Positions 56,163 through 64,000 of a stretch of DNA of 64,000 nucleotides are shown here, in pieces. Made by a program: the position numbers and the translations under genes. This stretch comes from Lactobacillus sp. ESL0680 (GTDB taxonomy: Bacteria; Bacillota; Bacilli; Lactobacillales; Lactobacillaceae): the NCBI RefSeq assembly GCF_029392855.1, contig NZ_CP113945.1, positions 992,001 through 1,056,000 of the forward strand, given 5' to 3'. Position 1 is the first letter of the stretch. Each line of letters begins with the position of its first letter. Under the pieces are notes generated by a model that was given only the letters and a program-made list of their open reading frames with translations, was not told the origin of the DNA and did no database searches.

Positions 56163-58118
56163 TTATTTCACCTTTTCATTTAATACGGTTTGACCATCAC
56201 GCACGACCCGCAAGCTCCCAGTACCGTCTTTTAGCGAAAACGGAATTGAAAAGTTAGTATTGCGCTTAATATACAAGTCGCGATAAATATCACTCAGAGA
56301 ATGATTATCATCAGAAACGTAAATTTGAACGTGATTGCCGTGACTGCCAGTGGTATTTTCAGAATCATAGTTAACGGTAAACGTCTTAATCGTTGACGAA
56401 TCTTTTTCTTCCTTTGGGCCCTCTGACAGGCTCACTGTAACCGTGCTATTACGCAATACTTGCGTACCCGCAGCCGGACTCATCGAAATAATTCTACCCT
56501 TTTTAACTTTATCAGAATACGTTGAGGTCACTTGCAAAGTCAAACCATATTTATGAGCATATTCCTGCGCTTCTTTTAGCGTATAATTCTTCAAATTTCC
56601 CAGCTTAATCGAATCACGTTTAATGCCGTCATCGCGGCCCTTAGATACCACCAAGGTCACTGTTGTCTGGCTTGGCTTAACTTCGACATCAGCAGCAATG
56701 CTTTGACTGATTACGTGATCGGGCGGCACATTAGGCGAATACTGACTGTCTTTGATAACGTCAAAGCCCAGTTTTTGCAGTTTAAAAACTGCAGTATCAT
56801 AGTCTTCACCTGTTACATCAGGCACGCGCACCATGCCGGCACCATCGGAAACATAGAGGTCGACTGCACGACCCTTTTTGCTTTGCGACCCAGCAGGCGG
56901 TGATGTCTCAATTATTCGGCCCCGATTAATACTGTCAGAACTTTTATGTTTAACATGACCGACCTTTAAGCCGACTTTTTCCAGTTGGACGCGTGCGCTT
57001 TTTTCGGTTAAATTAGTCACATCTGGAATGCGAACATCTTCATGACTATTAAGAGCCAAAAACAATAAGCCAACAACTACTACTGCAGCTACGGCAATAA
57101 ACAGCCACCACCACTTATTTTGACGTAAATTAGCTAGTAGATCGCCTTTTTTAGTTGGCTGCTTCTCCGGCTCTTGATCTGTAGCTTGAGTTTGTGTAGC
57201 CCCTAATTTTCGACTTGGCTTAAAATTAGGCAACACGATAGTTTCGTCGTTGTTCAGACCATGATTGGGGACAAAAATCTTTTCATCTTCACGGCTGGGA
57301 TCAAGACTAGTATCCAAGTCTGCCTTCATCTCTTTGGCAGTGCTGTAGCGATCGCGTGGATCCTTAGCAGTTGCCTTCAAGACCACATTTTCTAATGCTT
57401 GGGGAACCTTAGGGTCTTTGGCTTTAATTGATGGAATTGGTTCTTGAGCATGCTTTAAGGCAATGGCAACAGCTGTATCACCGTTAAAGGGCACTGTACC
57501 AGTAATCAATTCATAAAGGATAATCCCTAGCGAATAGATGTCCGACTGCTTGGTTACTAGGCCTCCGCGCGTTTGCTCTGGGGACATATAATGAACTGAA
57601 CCGATTGCAGAATTGGTCTGGGTAATAGAATTTTGATTCAAGGCAACCGCAATACCAAAATCGGCAATCTTAATATTGCCGCGCTTATCCATCAGAATAT
57701 TCTGCGGCTTTAGATCGCGGTGAATAACATTGTGCTTGTGAGCCAGGGTCATGGCACTCAATATTTGGTCCATAATCCGAATTACATCATGCAAATCAAG
57801 CGGGGAATTTTGCCGGATGTACTCTTTTAAATCCGGCCCCGAGACATATTCCATTACCATGTAAGGCAGGCCATGATCGGTACCCACATCAAGCACCATG
57901 ACGATATTCGGGTGACTTAACTCACTTGTAGCTAATGCCTCACGCTGAAATCGCGCCAGAGTTTGCGGCTCACGCTGCAGGTCCATTCGCAAAATTTTAA
58001 CTGCAACTTTTCGCTGCAAAATAATATCTTCAGCTAAGTAAACATTAGCCATTCCGCCTTCGCCCAGCGTGTCAATAATTCGATAGCGGTCGCCTAACAA
58101 ATACCCTTTATCAATCAC
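56163..58118 (-). CDS. pknB: PASTA-domain serine/threonine protein kinase (PrkC/PknB/Stk)
   Basis: Membrane kinase that senses cell-wall fragments and phosphorylates division and wall proteins. Kinase domain (about 10-270): glycine loop GEGGMANVYLAED, VAVKIL, HRDLKPQNIL, DFGIA and SPEQ motifs. A membrane helix at about 336-355 (WWWLFIAVAAVVVVGLLFLAL), then three PASTA repeats (about 365-560) and a C-terminal tail. Start GTG at 58118 overlaps the prpC stop by four bases (GTGA). Partner phosphatase adjoins. Confidence 0.96.
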   Translation of the reverse strand: MIDKGYLLGDRYRIIDTLGEGGMANVYLAEDIILQRKVAVKILRMDLQREPQTLARFQREALATSELSHPNIVMVLDVGTDHGLPYMVMEYVSGPDLKEYIRQNSPLDLHDVIRIMDQILSAMTLAHKHNVIHRDLKPQNILMDKRGNIKIADFGIAVALNQNSITQTNSAIGSVHYMSPEQTRGGLVTKQSDIYSLGIILYELITGTVPFNGDTAVAIALKHAQEPIPSIKAKDPKVPQALENVVLKATAKDPRDRYSTAKEMKADLDTSLDPSREDEKIFVPNHGLNNDETIVLPNFKPSRKLGATQTQATDQEPEKQPTKKGDLLANLRQNKWWWLFIAVAAVVVVGLLFLALNSHEDVRIPDVTNLTEKSARVQLEKVGLKVGHVKHKSSDSINRGRIIETSPPAGSQSKKGRAVDLYVSDGAGMVRVPDVTGEDYDTAVFKLQKLGFDVIKDSQYSPNVPPDHVISQSIAADVEVKPSQTTVTLVVSKGRDDGIKRDSIKLGNLKNYTLKEAQEYAHKYGLTLQVTSTYSDKVKKGRIISMSPAAGTQVLRNSTVTVSLSEGPKEEKDSSTIKTFTVNYDSENTTGSHGNHVQIYVSDDNHSLSDIYRDLYIKRNTNFSIPFSLKDGTGSLRVVRDGQTVLNEKVK

Positions 58119-58864
58119 TGCTTGTCACCGTCCTCATTAACGACAAGACAGACTGTAATATTGTCGCCGCCGCCTAAACGGTTAGCTTCATTGATTAACT
58201 TACGGCACCGCTCCTTTAAGGACAGTTCTTTAGTCGCCAAAATCTGTTGGATCTGGGGGTCACTTAAGGAATTGGTTAACCCATCTGTACACAGCAAAAT
58301 CACGTCATTATCATGCAGTTCTATTTGCTTAAATTCCGGCTCAATCGTGCTGGAAACACCAAGTGCTTGAGTGATGATATTTTTTTGAGGGTGGTGCTTT
58401 GCCTGCTGCTTAGTAATTTGCCCCATTTTGACAAGTTCATTAACCAGCGAATGATCTTCAACTAATTGGCTAAATTCCCCCGCAGTATAACTATAGGCAC
58501 GCGAATCACCCAAATGAGCAATCAGCGCTTCTTCAACAAAAACAACTGCCAAAACAATTGTCGTCCCCATCCCATTGAGATCGGGAAAACGATCAGCGGT
58601 TTTTAAGATTGTTTCGTTTTCAGAATTAAGCTGTACATCAAGCCATTTACGAGCACTTTCGCAGTCCGTAAAATCAGTTGTGCTAAAGCTGTGACCCAAA
58701 TGGCTAACGGCCATCGTGGAAGCAACATCTCCCCCTTGGTGACCGCCCATGCCGTCGCAGACGATTGCCATAGTTGCGCCACTTTTATTTTGAAAAACTC
58801 GTACAAAATCTTGATTGCTTTTTCGTATTCGACCAATACTTGAAGCGTATGCTGTTTTAATCAA
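58115..58864 (-). CDS. prpC: PP2C-type serine/threonine phosphatase (PrpC/Stp)
   Basis: Reverses PknB phosphorylation. 249 residues: metal-binding CDGMGGHQGGDVAS, GDSRAYSYTAG, LCTDGLTN and GGGDNITVCLV. Start is TTG at 58864, four bases after the rsmB stop. Conserved phosphatase-kinase gene pair. Confidence 0.95.
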   Translation of the reverse strand: MIKTAYASSIGRIRKSNQDFVRVFQNKSGATMAIVCDGMGGHQGGDVASTMAVSHLGHSFSTTDFTDCESARKWLDVQLNSENETILKTADRFPDLNGMGTTIVLAVVFVEEALIAHLGDSRAYSYTAGEFSQLVEDHSLVNELVKMGQITKQQAKHHPQKNIITQALGVSSTIEPEFKQIELHDNDVILLCTDGLTNSLSDPQIQQILATKELSLKERCRKLINEANRLGGGDNITVCLVVNEDGDKQ

Positions 58865-58868
58865 AACT

Positions 58869-60194
58869 CTAACCTCGCATTACAAATTTAGCAATGAAAA
58901 AGCCGTCACTGCCGTAACTATCAGGTAAAATCTTAAGCATCCCTTCAGGTGCGTCAATTTCGCCCGCCTTAAATGCCTGCAATTCAAATTCAGGATGCTG
59001 CTTTAAAAATTCCTTGACGACTGCTTCATCTTCTTCAACAGCAATTGTACAAGTGGAATAAACTAATTCGCCACCTGCTTGCACCAGACCACTTAAATGA
59101 TCTAGTAGTGCCAGCTGCACCTTTTGCAAGTTAGTCAAATCACCCAAACTTTTAGTATAACGAATTTCGGGCTTACGCCGCAAAAGACCTAGGCCTGAAC
59201 ATGGCGCATCAACCAAAATCTTGGCAAATTGTCCGTGTTCAAAAACCTGGTCAGCCTTGCGTGCATCCATTGCCTTGGTAATAACCTGATCTTTGACATT
59301 CATCCGGTCGGCATTTTGCTTAACCAACCGCAACTTGTTTTCATGAATATCGAGTGCCGTCACATGACCGGTCGTTAAATGCTCTGCAATCTGAACGGTT
59401 TTGCCCCCAGGAGCACTACAGGCATCTAAGACTTCCTCTTCTCCTGTAAAATTGAAAGCACTTACCGCTAAACTAGCAGCTTCATCTTGAATTGTCAATT
59501 TACCATCTTTAAATAATGAAGTGTCACTAACACCGCCGCGAGCTAAAACCAACTCATCAGTTGCAATAGCTGATTTTTCTGGCTCAAAGCCTAATTCTGT
59601 CAATTTCTTAACTACTTCTTCAAAATCAGCTGCGCGCGCCACACGCACGGTATTTTTGGCTGGTAAATTGATGCTGGTCAAAATACTGCTTGTACGTTCA
59701 ATTCCCCAGTTAGTAATTAAATATTGAACCAGCCATTCAGGGACACTTTCCTTCACACTTAGATATTGAACTGTATCCTGCTCATCTGGCAATACTGGAC
59801 CGCGGCGAATTAAGGCATGCAAAATACCATTAACGATTTTAAAGCCAGTTGAATGAGGCTTACCGAATTGCTTAGCCAAGAGATTTGCCTCATTAACTGC
59901 AGCCCGATTAGGTACCTTATCCAAAAATAAAATTTGGTAAGCTGACATCAATAATAATGGCAGCAGATAATCTTCTTTAAGCTTAGTTTTAACTAAGTCA
60001 TGCAGCTGGTATTCTAGGTAAATCTTATACTGAATTGTCCCATAAACTAACCGAGTACAAAAATTACGGTCAGCCTGACTAAGTTGCGAGTGCTGCAGAC
60101 TATTATTCAAGCTGATGTTTGAGTATGAGCCATCGCGCAAAACGCGAATTAGGGTTTCTAGCGCAACTGCTCGCGCACTTTTAGTCGTCGACAA
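58869..60194 (-). CDS. rsmB: 16S rRNA (cytosine-967-C5) methyltransferase
   Basis: Modifies 16S rRNA C967. 441 residues: NusB-like N-terminal domain (about 1-135), then the class I methyltransferase with DACSAPGGKTVQIA (SAM site), VDAPCSGLGLLRRKPEIR carrying a catalytic cysteine and YSTCT with the second. Start TTG at 60194 follows GGAGAAAAAA, within the fmt end (14-base overlap). Confidence 0.95.
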   Translation of the reverse strand: MSTTKSARAVALETLIRVLRDGSYSNISLNNSLQHSQLSQADRNFCTRLVYGTIQYKIYLEYQLHDLVKTKLKEDYLLPLLLMSAYQILFLDKVPNRAAVNEANLLAKQFGKPHSTGFKIVNGILHALIRRGPVLPDEQDTVQYLSVKESVPEWLVQYLITNWGIERTSSILTSINLPAKNTVRVARAADFEEVVKKLTELGFEPEKSAIATDELVLARGGVSDTSLFKDGKLTIQDEAASLAVSAFNFTGEEEVLDACSAPGGKTVQIAEHLTTGHVTALDIHENKLRLVKQNADRMNVKDQVITKAMDARKADQVFEHGQFAKILVDAPCSGLGLLRRKPEIRYTKSLGDLTNLQKVQLALLDHLSGLVQAGGELVYSTCTIAVEEDEAVVKEFLKQHPEFELQAFKAGEIDAPEGMLKILPDSYGSDGFFIAKFVMRG

Positions 60195-61125
60195 TTTTTT
60201 CTCCTACCGTATACTTACTGCCTTGACCGTTTAAAAAGTTGTTAACGGTCATTTTCTTTTTGCCTGCTGGTTGGACTTCAATTAAGTTAAGCACAGTGCC
60301 TTCCGCAAAGCTAATCGCAAACCGGCCGTCCTTAGCAACTAACTTACCAGCTGCTAGATCTGTTGTTTCTTGACTAACCTCTGCCTGCCAGACCTTTAGA
60401 CGTTGGCCGGCAACTGACAGATAAGCTCCGGGATCGGAATTAAGTCCGCGAATTAAATTGTTCGCCTGCGTTGCTGTCTGCGTTAATTTAATTTGCTCCT
60501 GCTGCTTTTGAATATTAGGTGAAAAGACAACCTTGCTGGCATCCTGCGGCGTCTTTTGGTCTGGATTGGCAATGATTTGCGGCAAAGTTGCCAGCAATAA
60601 GTCACGACCTAATAATGATAACTTCGCAAACACGCTGCCAGTGGTGTCTTCTGGTTCAATTTTCAGTGCCTTTTGCGCATAAATATCGCCAGCATCCATT
60701 TGCTTAACCATTTCCATAATGGTAATTCCAGTTTCAGAATCACCATTGATTAGTGAATATTGAATTGGCGCACCGCCGCGGTATTTTGGCAATAAGGAGC
60801 CGTGGACATTAACCGCTGCAATTTTAACTGATTCTAAAAATTTGCTCGGCAAAAATTGCCCATAGGCAGCCGTAATAATTAGGTCAGCATGCAAAGCAAT
60901 TAATTCCGCTACTTCTGGTGACCCCGACAATTTCACTGGTTGAAAGATAGGCAGGTTAAGTTCCTCTGCAGCCACCTTAACTGGCGTTGGGGTAATCTTT
61001 TGCTTGCGGCCTACCTTCTTGTCAGGCTGCGTAACAACTGCCTGAATATCATAATTGTTGTCTACCAATGCCCGTAAAATCGGCACTGCAAAATCGGGCG
61101 TCCCCATAAAAATAACTGATGTCAT
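60181..61125 (-). CDS. fmt: Methionyl-tRNA formyltransferase
   Basis: Formylates initiator Met-tRNA. 314 residues: MGTPDFAVPILRALV, HGSLLPKYRGGAPIQ (catalytic region with His and Asn relatives), QMDAGDIYAQ and a C-terminal OB fold. The 12-base gap to priA implies cotranscription. Confidence 0.97.
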   Translation of the reverse strand: MTSVIFMGTPDFAVPILRALVDNNYDIQAVVTQPDKKVGRKQKITPTPVKVAAEELNLPIFQPVKLSGSPEVAELIALHADLIITAAYGQFLPSKFLESVKIAAVNVHGSLLPKYRGGAPIQYSLINGDSETGITIMEMVKQMDAGDIYAQKALKIEPEDTTGSVFAKLSLLGRDLLLATLPQIIANPDQKTPQDASKVVFSPNIQKQQEQIKLTQTATQANNLIRGLNSDPGAYLSVAGQRLKVWQAEVSQETTDLAAGKLVAKDGRFAISFAEGTVLNLIEVQPAGKKKMTVNNFLNGQGSKYTVGEKIVDD

Positions 61126-61137
61126 TGCGATTCTCCT

Positions 61138-63534
61138 TTACATAATTCGCTCAGGCTCGTTGTCGATATACACATTTAAGCCGTACTTTTTTACTTCCTG
61201 TGCTGAGTCCTGAATTTGGTGTAATAAATTATTTAAGTTAGCTTCTTTTTTATATTTTACCAGTATTTGATAATAATATTGGTTTTTTAGGCGAGAAATT
61301 GCACTCGGGGTTGGACCCAAGACAATTGTTGCCGGATGCAAATTAGCCTGCAGCCGGCGTTTAATCTTAAATGCCTCTCGAGCCGCATTCTGTTCTTTTT
61401 TGGCTGCGACCGAAATTAAAACAGTGTAAAAATACGGCGGATAGTTGCCGGCATGCCGCATTTGCATTTCGTAGGCATAAAAGCGTTCATAATCCTGCGT
61501 TTGTGCCAGCGCAATTGCATAGTGATCTGGATTAAAGGTCTGAATCATCACTTCACCCTTTTTTTCAGCCCGGCCGGCCCGGCCAGCAACCTGCGTTAAC
61601 AATTCAAATGTGCGCTCAGAAGCATTATAATCCGGCAGCCAAAGCCCAGTATCGGCATTGACCACCCCAACTAGTGTAACATTAGGAAAGTCTAACCCCT
61701 TGGCAATCATTTGGGTACCCAGCAGGATATCTGCCTTATGCTCGCCAAATGAATCCAAAATCCGTTTAAATGCCCCCTTGCGCCGCGTTGTATCAACGTC
61801 CATCCGCAAAATTCTTGCTCCTGGCAATAATTCATTCAATTCTTCCTGCACCTTTTGCGTGCCTGTGCCCAAAAAACGAATCTTGGTACTCTGACAGTTA
61901 GGACACTTTGTCGGGATTTGTATTGTATAACCACAATAATGACACTGCATTTGCCCAGTATCCTTGTGCATTGTCAGCGACAAGTCACAGTTAGGACATT
62001 TCATGACATAACCGCATTCGCGGCACAGCATAAAATTGGCAAAGCCGCGCCGGTTAAGCATTAAAATAACTTGTTCCTTCTTAGCCAGCCTAGCCTTAAT
62101 TGCATCAACTAATTCCACGGTCAGATCTAATTGCCCACCAGCAAAGTCAGCCTGCTTCAAGTCAATTAACTTAACTTCAGGCAAGTTTTTTTGATTAGCT
62201 CTCTTAGTCAATTTTAATAATTGATAAACGCCCTTTTGTGCACGCGCACGACTATCAAGTGACGGCGTGGCACTCCCCAGTACCAACGGACAAGAATTGT
62301 ACTTACCGCGCCAAATAGCAACATCACGGGCATGGTAGCGGGGATTATCCTCCTGCTTGTAAGAAGATTCATGCTCTTCGTCAATGACGATTAAGCCAAT
62401 ATTAGTTAGGGGCGCAAACACGGCACTGCGGGCACCAACAACCACGCGAACCTCACTGCGGCGAATTCGCCGCCACTCATCATACAGTTCGCCTTCAGAC
62501 AAACCGCTGTGCAATACCGCAACTTGTTCGCCAAAGCGTTCTTTAACCTGCGTCACCATCTGCGGCGTTAACGAGATTTCTGGCACCAACATTAGCGCAT
62601 TTTTACCACTAGCTAACGTCTGACTGATTGCATGCAAATAAACCTCAGTCTTGCCGCTGCCAGTGATACCCTCAAGTAAAAAAGTCTGCGGCTTAGCCGT
62701 TTGGATGGCCGGCACAATCTGGTCTAGTGCTGCTTGTTGCTCATCATTCAAGTTGATTTTATGATGCTTACTCCCCGTAGTAACATCGGCTAATGGATCA
62801 CGATAAACTTCTACAGGCTCCTTTTTAAGCCAGCCTTTTTTGACAGCACTAGTCAATGTTGCCGTATTAACTCGTGCCGCCTGCTCTAGCTGCTGCTGCA
62901 ACATCGGAAAGGCAGAATAATTCTCAATTATTGTCATCAATAGCTGCTTTTGCTTAATTGCATTTTGCCGTAATGATTCGTAAAGATCAGTGTAGTCTTT
63001 TTTAGATAACGGCAACGCATATTGGTTCTGCGTTTTAACCTTAGCCCGATTTTCTACCACATATTCAATCTTAGCGTCATCACTGCGCAATAATTTACCA
63101 ATAGCGGCAATTTCTTTTGGGGCGGTAATTTTGGTTAAATCTATCGGTTCGCCTTGAAAAAAGGGCATTGCCTTGGCTTTAGCAGTTACTGGTACTAAAA
63201 TTTTGCGATAATTTGCGCGCATCACTCGGGGCAACATCGCTTTTAAAATCGTAATGCGATACGAAAAAATCCGGTCCGCCAGTGCCTTGGATAATGATAC
63301 TAATTCTGGGGTCAAAGGAGGCATTTCATCGACAACTAGCAAAAGGTCCTTTAATTTTCCTTGAAACTGGCTATTCTTAGTCAAGCCAACCACAAAGCCC
63401 TGCAATTTACGTGGACCAAACGGCACAAAAACTCGCGAACCAACTTCAACATCACCAACGTCATCTGGAATATGGTATTCAAAAATCCGGTCTGTTTGCT
63501 TGGCTGCAATATCTACAATTACTTGCGCAATCAT
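61138..63534 (-). CDS. priA: Primosomal protein N' (replication restart helicase PriA)
   Basis: Loads the replicative helicase at stalled forks. 798 residues: N-terminal 3'-DNA-end domain, Walker A LEGITGSGKTEVYLHA (about 288), DEEH motif, eight cysteines in two zinc sites (CRECGYVMKCPNC ... CHYCG ... CPNC at about 500-545), then helicase motifs ending RAGRAEKKGEVMIQT. ATG at 63534 with AAGGTGATTAA ribosome site lying just after the hairpin that follows rpoZ. Confidence 0.97.
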   Translation of the reverse strand: MIAQVIVDIAAKQTDRIFEYHIPDDVGDVEVGSRVFVPFGPRKLQGFVVGLTKNSQFQGKLKDLLLVVDEMPPLTPELVSLSKALADRIFSYRITILKAMLPRVMRANYRKILVPVTAKAKAMPFFQGEPIDLTKITAPKEIAAIGKLLRSDDAKIEYVVENRAKVKTQNQYALPLSKKDYTDLYESLRQNAIKQKQLLMTIIENYSAFPMLQQQLEQAARVNTATLTSAVKKGWLKKEPVEVYRDPLADVTTGSKHHKINLNDEQQAALDQIVPAIQTAKPQTFLLEGITGSGKTEVYLHAISQTLASGKNALMLVPEISLTPQMVTQVKERFGEQVAVLHSGLSEGELYDEWRRIRRSEVRVVVGARSAVFAPLTNIGLIVIDEEHESSYKQEDNPRYHARDVAIWRGKYNSCPLVLGSATPSLDSRARAQKGVYQLLKLTKRANQKNLPEVKLIDLKQADFAGGQLDLTVELVDAIKARLAKKEQVILMLNRRGFANFMLCRECGYVMKCPNCDLSLTMHKDTGQMQCHYCGYTIQIPTKCPNCQSTKIRFLGTGTQKVQEELNELLPGARILRMDVDTTRRKGAFKRILDSFGEHKADILLGTQMIAKGLDFPNVTLVGVVNADTGLWLPDYNASERTFELLTQVAGRAGRAEKKGEVMIQTFNPDHYAIALAQTQDYERFYAYEMQMRHAGNYPPYFYTVLISVAAKKEQNAAREAFKIKRRLQANLHPATIVLGPTPSAISRLKNQYYYQILVKYKKEANLNNLLHQIQDSAQEVKKYGLNVYIDNEPERIM

Positions 63535-63546
63535 TTAATCACCTTG

Positions 63547-63583
63547 AAAAAAATGACCTCCATCACTTGCGGATGAAGGTCAT
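63547..63583 (-). terminator. Hairpin between rpoZ and priA
   Basis: ATGACCTTCATC and GATGGAGGTCAT arms with a T tract; the priA ribosome site starts at once after the T run. A partial terminator or attenuator. Confidence 0.8.
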
Positions 63584-63597
63584 AAAATTTAACCAAC

Positions 63598-63816
63598 TTA
63601 TTGATTAACCTCGCGATGTTCGGGATCAACGGTAACTTTACCGGCTTCGATTTCTTCCAGCGCCTTACCGACAGCCTTTTGCGACTTGTAGCTCTTCAAT
63701 GCTTCAGGATCGCCAGCCTCTAATTCGTGTGCTCTCTTTGCTGCCAGCACTGATAACGAATAACGTGAATCAACACGTGCTAATAATTTGTCAATTGATG
63801 GATATGTAACTCTCAT
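63598..63816 (-). CDS. rpoZ: DNA-directed RNA polymerase omega subunit
   Basis: 72 residues: [25 protein letters not shown] near the start, matching RpoZ. Between gmk (3-base gap upstream) and priA; the gmk-rpoZ pair is widespread. Confidence 0.95.
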   Translation of the reverse strand: MRVTYPSIDKLLARVDSRYSLSVLAAKRAHELEAGDPEALKSYKSQKAVGKALEEIEAGKVTVDPEHREVNQ

Positions 63817-63819
63817 AAA

Positions 63820-64000
63820 TTAGTCCTCCCTGACCATTTTCCGGTAAGTATCAATTACCCGTTTAACGCTAACATGCTCGGCATCAACAATTGCCTTGAT
63901 ATGATGAACAGCATTTGCCACTTGATCGTTGACAACTGCATAATCATAATCCTGCATTACCAAGATTTCCTGTCTGGCTTGCTTAATGCGCCCCATAATA
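63820..64000 (-). CDS. gmk: Guanylate kinase, C-terminal part (N-terminus beyond the window)
   Basis: The last 60 codons: IMGRIKQARQEILVMQDYDYAVVNDQV, matching the C-terminal family region (YDYAVVND), and a basic tail ending VREDstop. The ATP-binding loop and most of the protein lie beyond the right edge. Confidence 0.9.
   Translation of the reverse strand, partial: IMGRIKQARQEILVMQDYDYAVVNDQVANAVHHIKAIVDAEHVSVKRVIDTYRKMVRED

Noticed and set aside
1-64000. tRNA, rRNA, T-box or classic riboswitch elements
   Set aside because: None could be recognised by eye; only L19- and S2-type leaders were seen. A covariance-model scan would be the decisive test.

Overview
The window is a continuous piece of chromosome from a low-GC Gram-positive bacterium, most likely Lactobacillus sensu stricto (the acidophilus/delbrueckii group). 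This rests on gene order and content: polC-proS-rseP-cdsA-uppS-frr-pyrH-tsf-rpsB, rpsP-rimM-trmD-rplS, rnc-smc-ftsY-ylxM/ffh and gmk-rpoZ-priA-fmt-rsmB-prpC-pknB-rsgA-rpe-thiN; on C69 dipeptidase and Opp peptide-uptake genes typical of proteolytic lactobacilli; and on strong AGGAGG ribosome binding sites. The species cannot be fixed from the sequence alone. No rRNA, tRNA, CRISPR array, prophage or insertion sequence was seen. Most genes lie on the minus strand.

Layout. 1-10.5 kb: replication (polC, cut by the left edge), translation (proS, frr, tsf, rpsB), membrane biogenesis (rseP, cdsA, uppS) and pyrH. 10.6-18.7 kb: a fused methyltransferase/GIY-YIG protein, plsC, cfa, an orphan FAD oxidoreductase and a heterodimeric ABC exporter. 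18.8-21.7 kb: a small SOS-type cluster (yneF, a DUF896 gene, divergent lexA), a cysteine-free uracil-DNA-glycosylase-like gene and a nucleoside phosphorylase. 21.8-25.7 kb: rplS with a probable L19 leader, trmD, rimM, rpsP, ffh, ylxM. 25.9-30.4 kb: two near-duplicate amino-acid permeases and the dipeptidase pepD. 30.4-36.1 kb: rnc-smc-ftsY, with an unusual Ser/Glu-rich FtsY N-terminus. 36.2-48.0 kb: the oligopeptide system oppDFBC followed by four tandem oppA genes, each with its own promoter and terminator. 48.1-53.8 kb: acpP, plsX, recG, fakA, asp23-like gene and rpmB. 53.9-64 kb: thiN, rpe, rsgA, pknB, prpC, rsmB, fmt, priA, rpoZ and the end of gmk.

Together these genes combine a housekeeping core with a nutrient-scavenging module (Opp transporter, four binding proteins, PepD, two permeases) suited to a peptide-dependent auxotroph. 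Phospholipid genes (plsX, acpP, fakA, plsC, cfa, cdsA) are scattered through the window.

I did not find a wholly new multi-gene system. The most distinctive items are the mosaic oppA array, the methyltransferase/GIY-YIG fusion, the cysteine-free UDG with a repeat-rich upstream region, the FtsY Ser/Glu domain, a PlsC with HX4E instead of HX4D, and a structured rpsB leader. No stretch over 300 bases lacks a gene; the longest gap (about 180 bases, 20774-20954) holds the TTTCACA repeat cluster.
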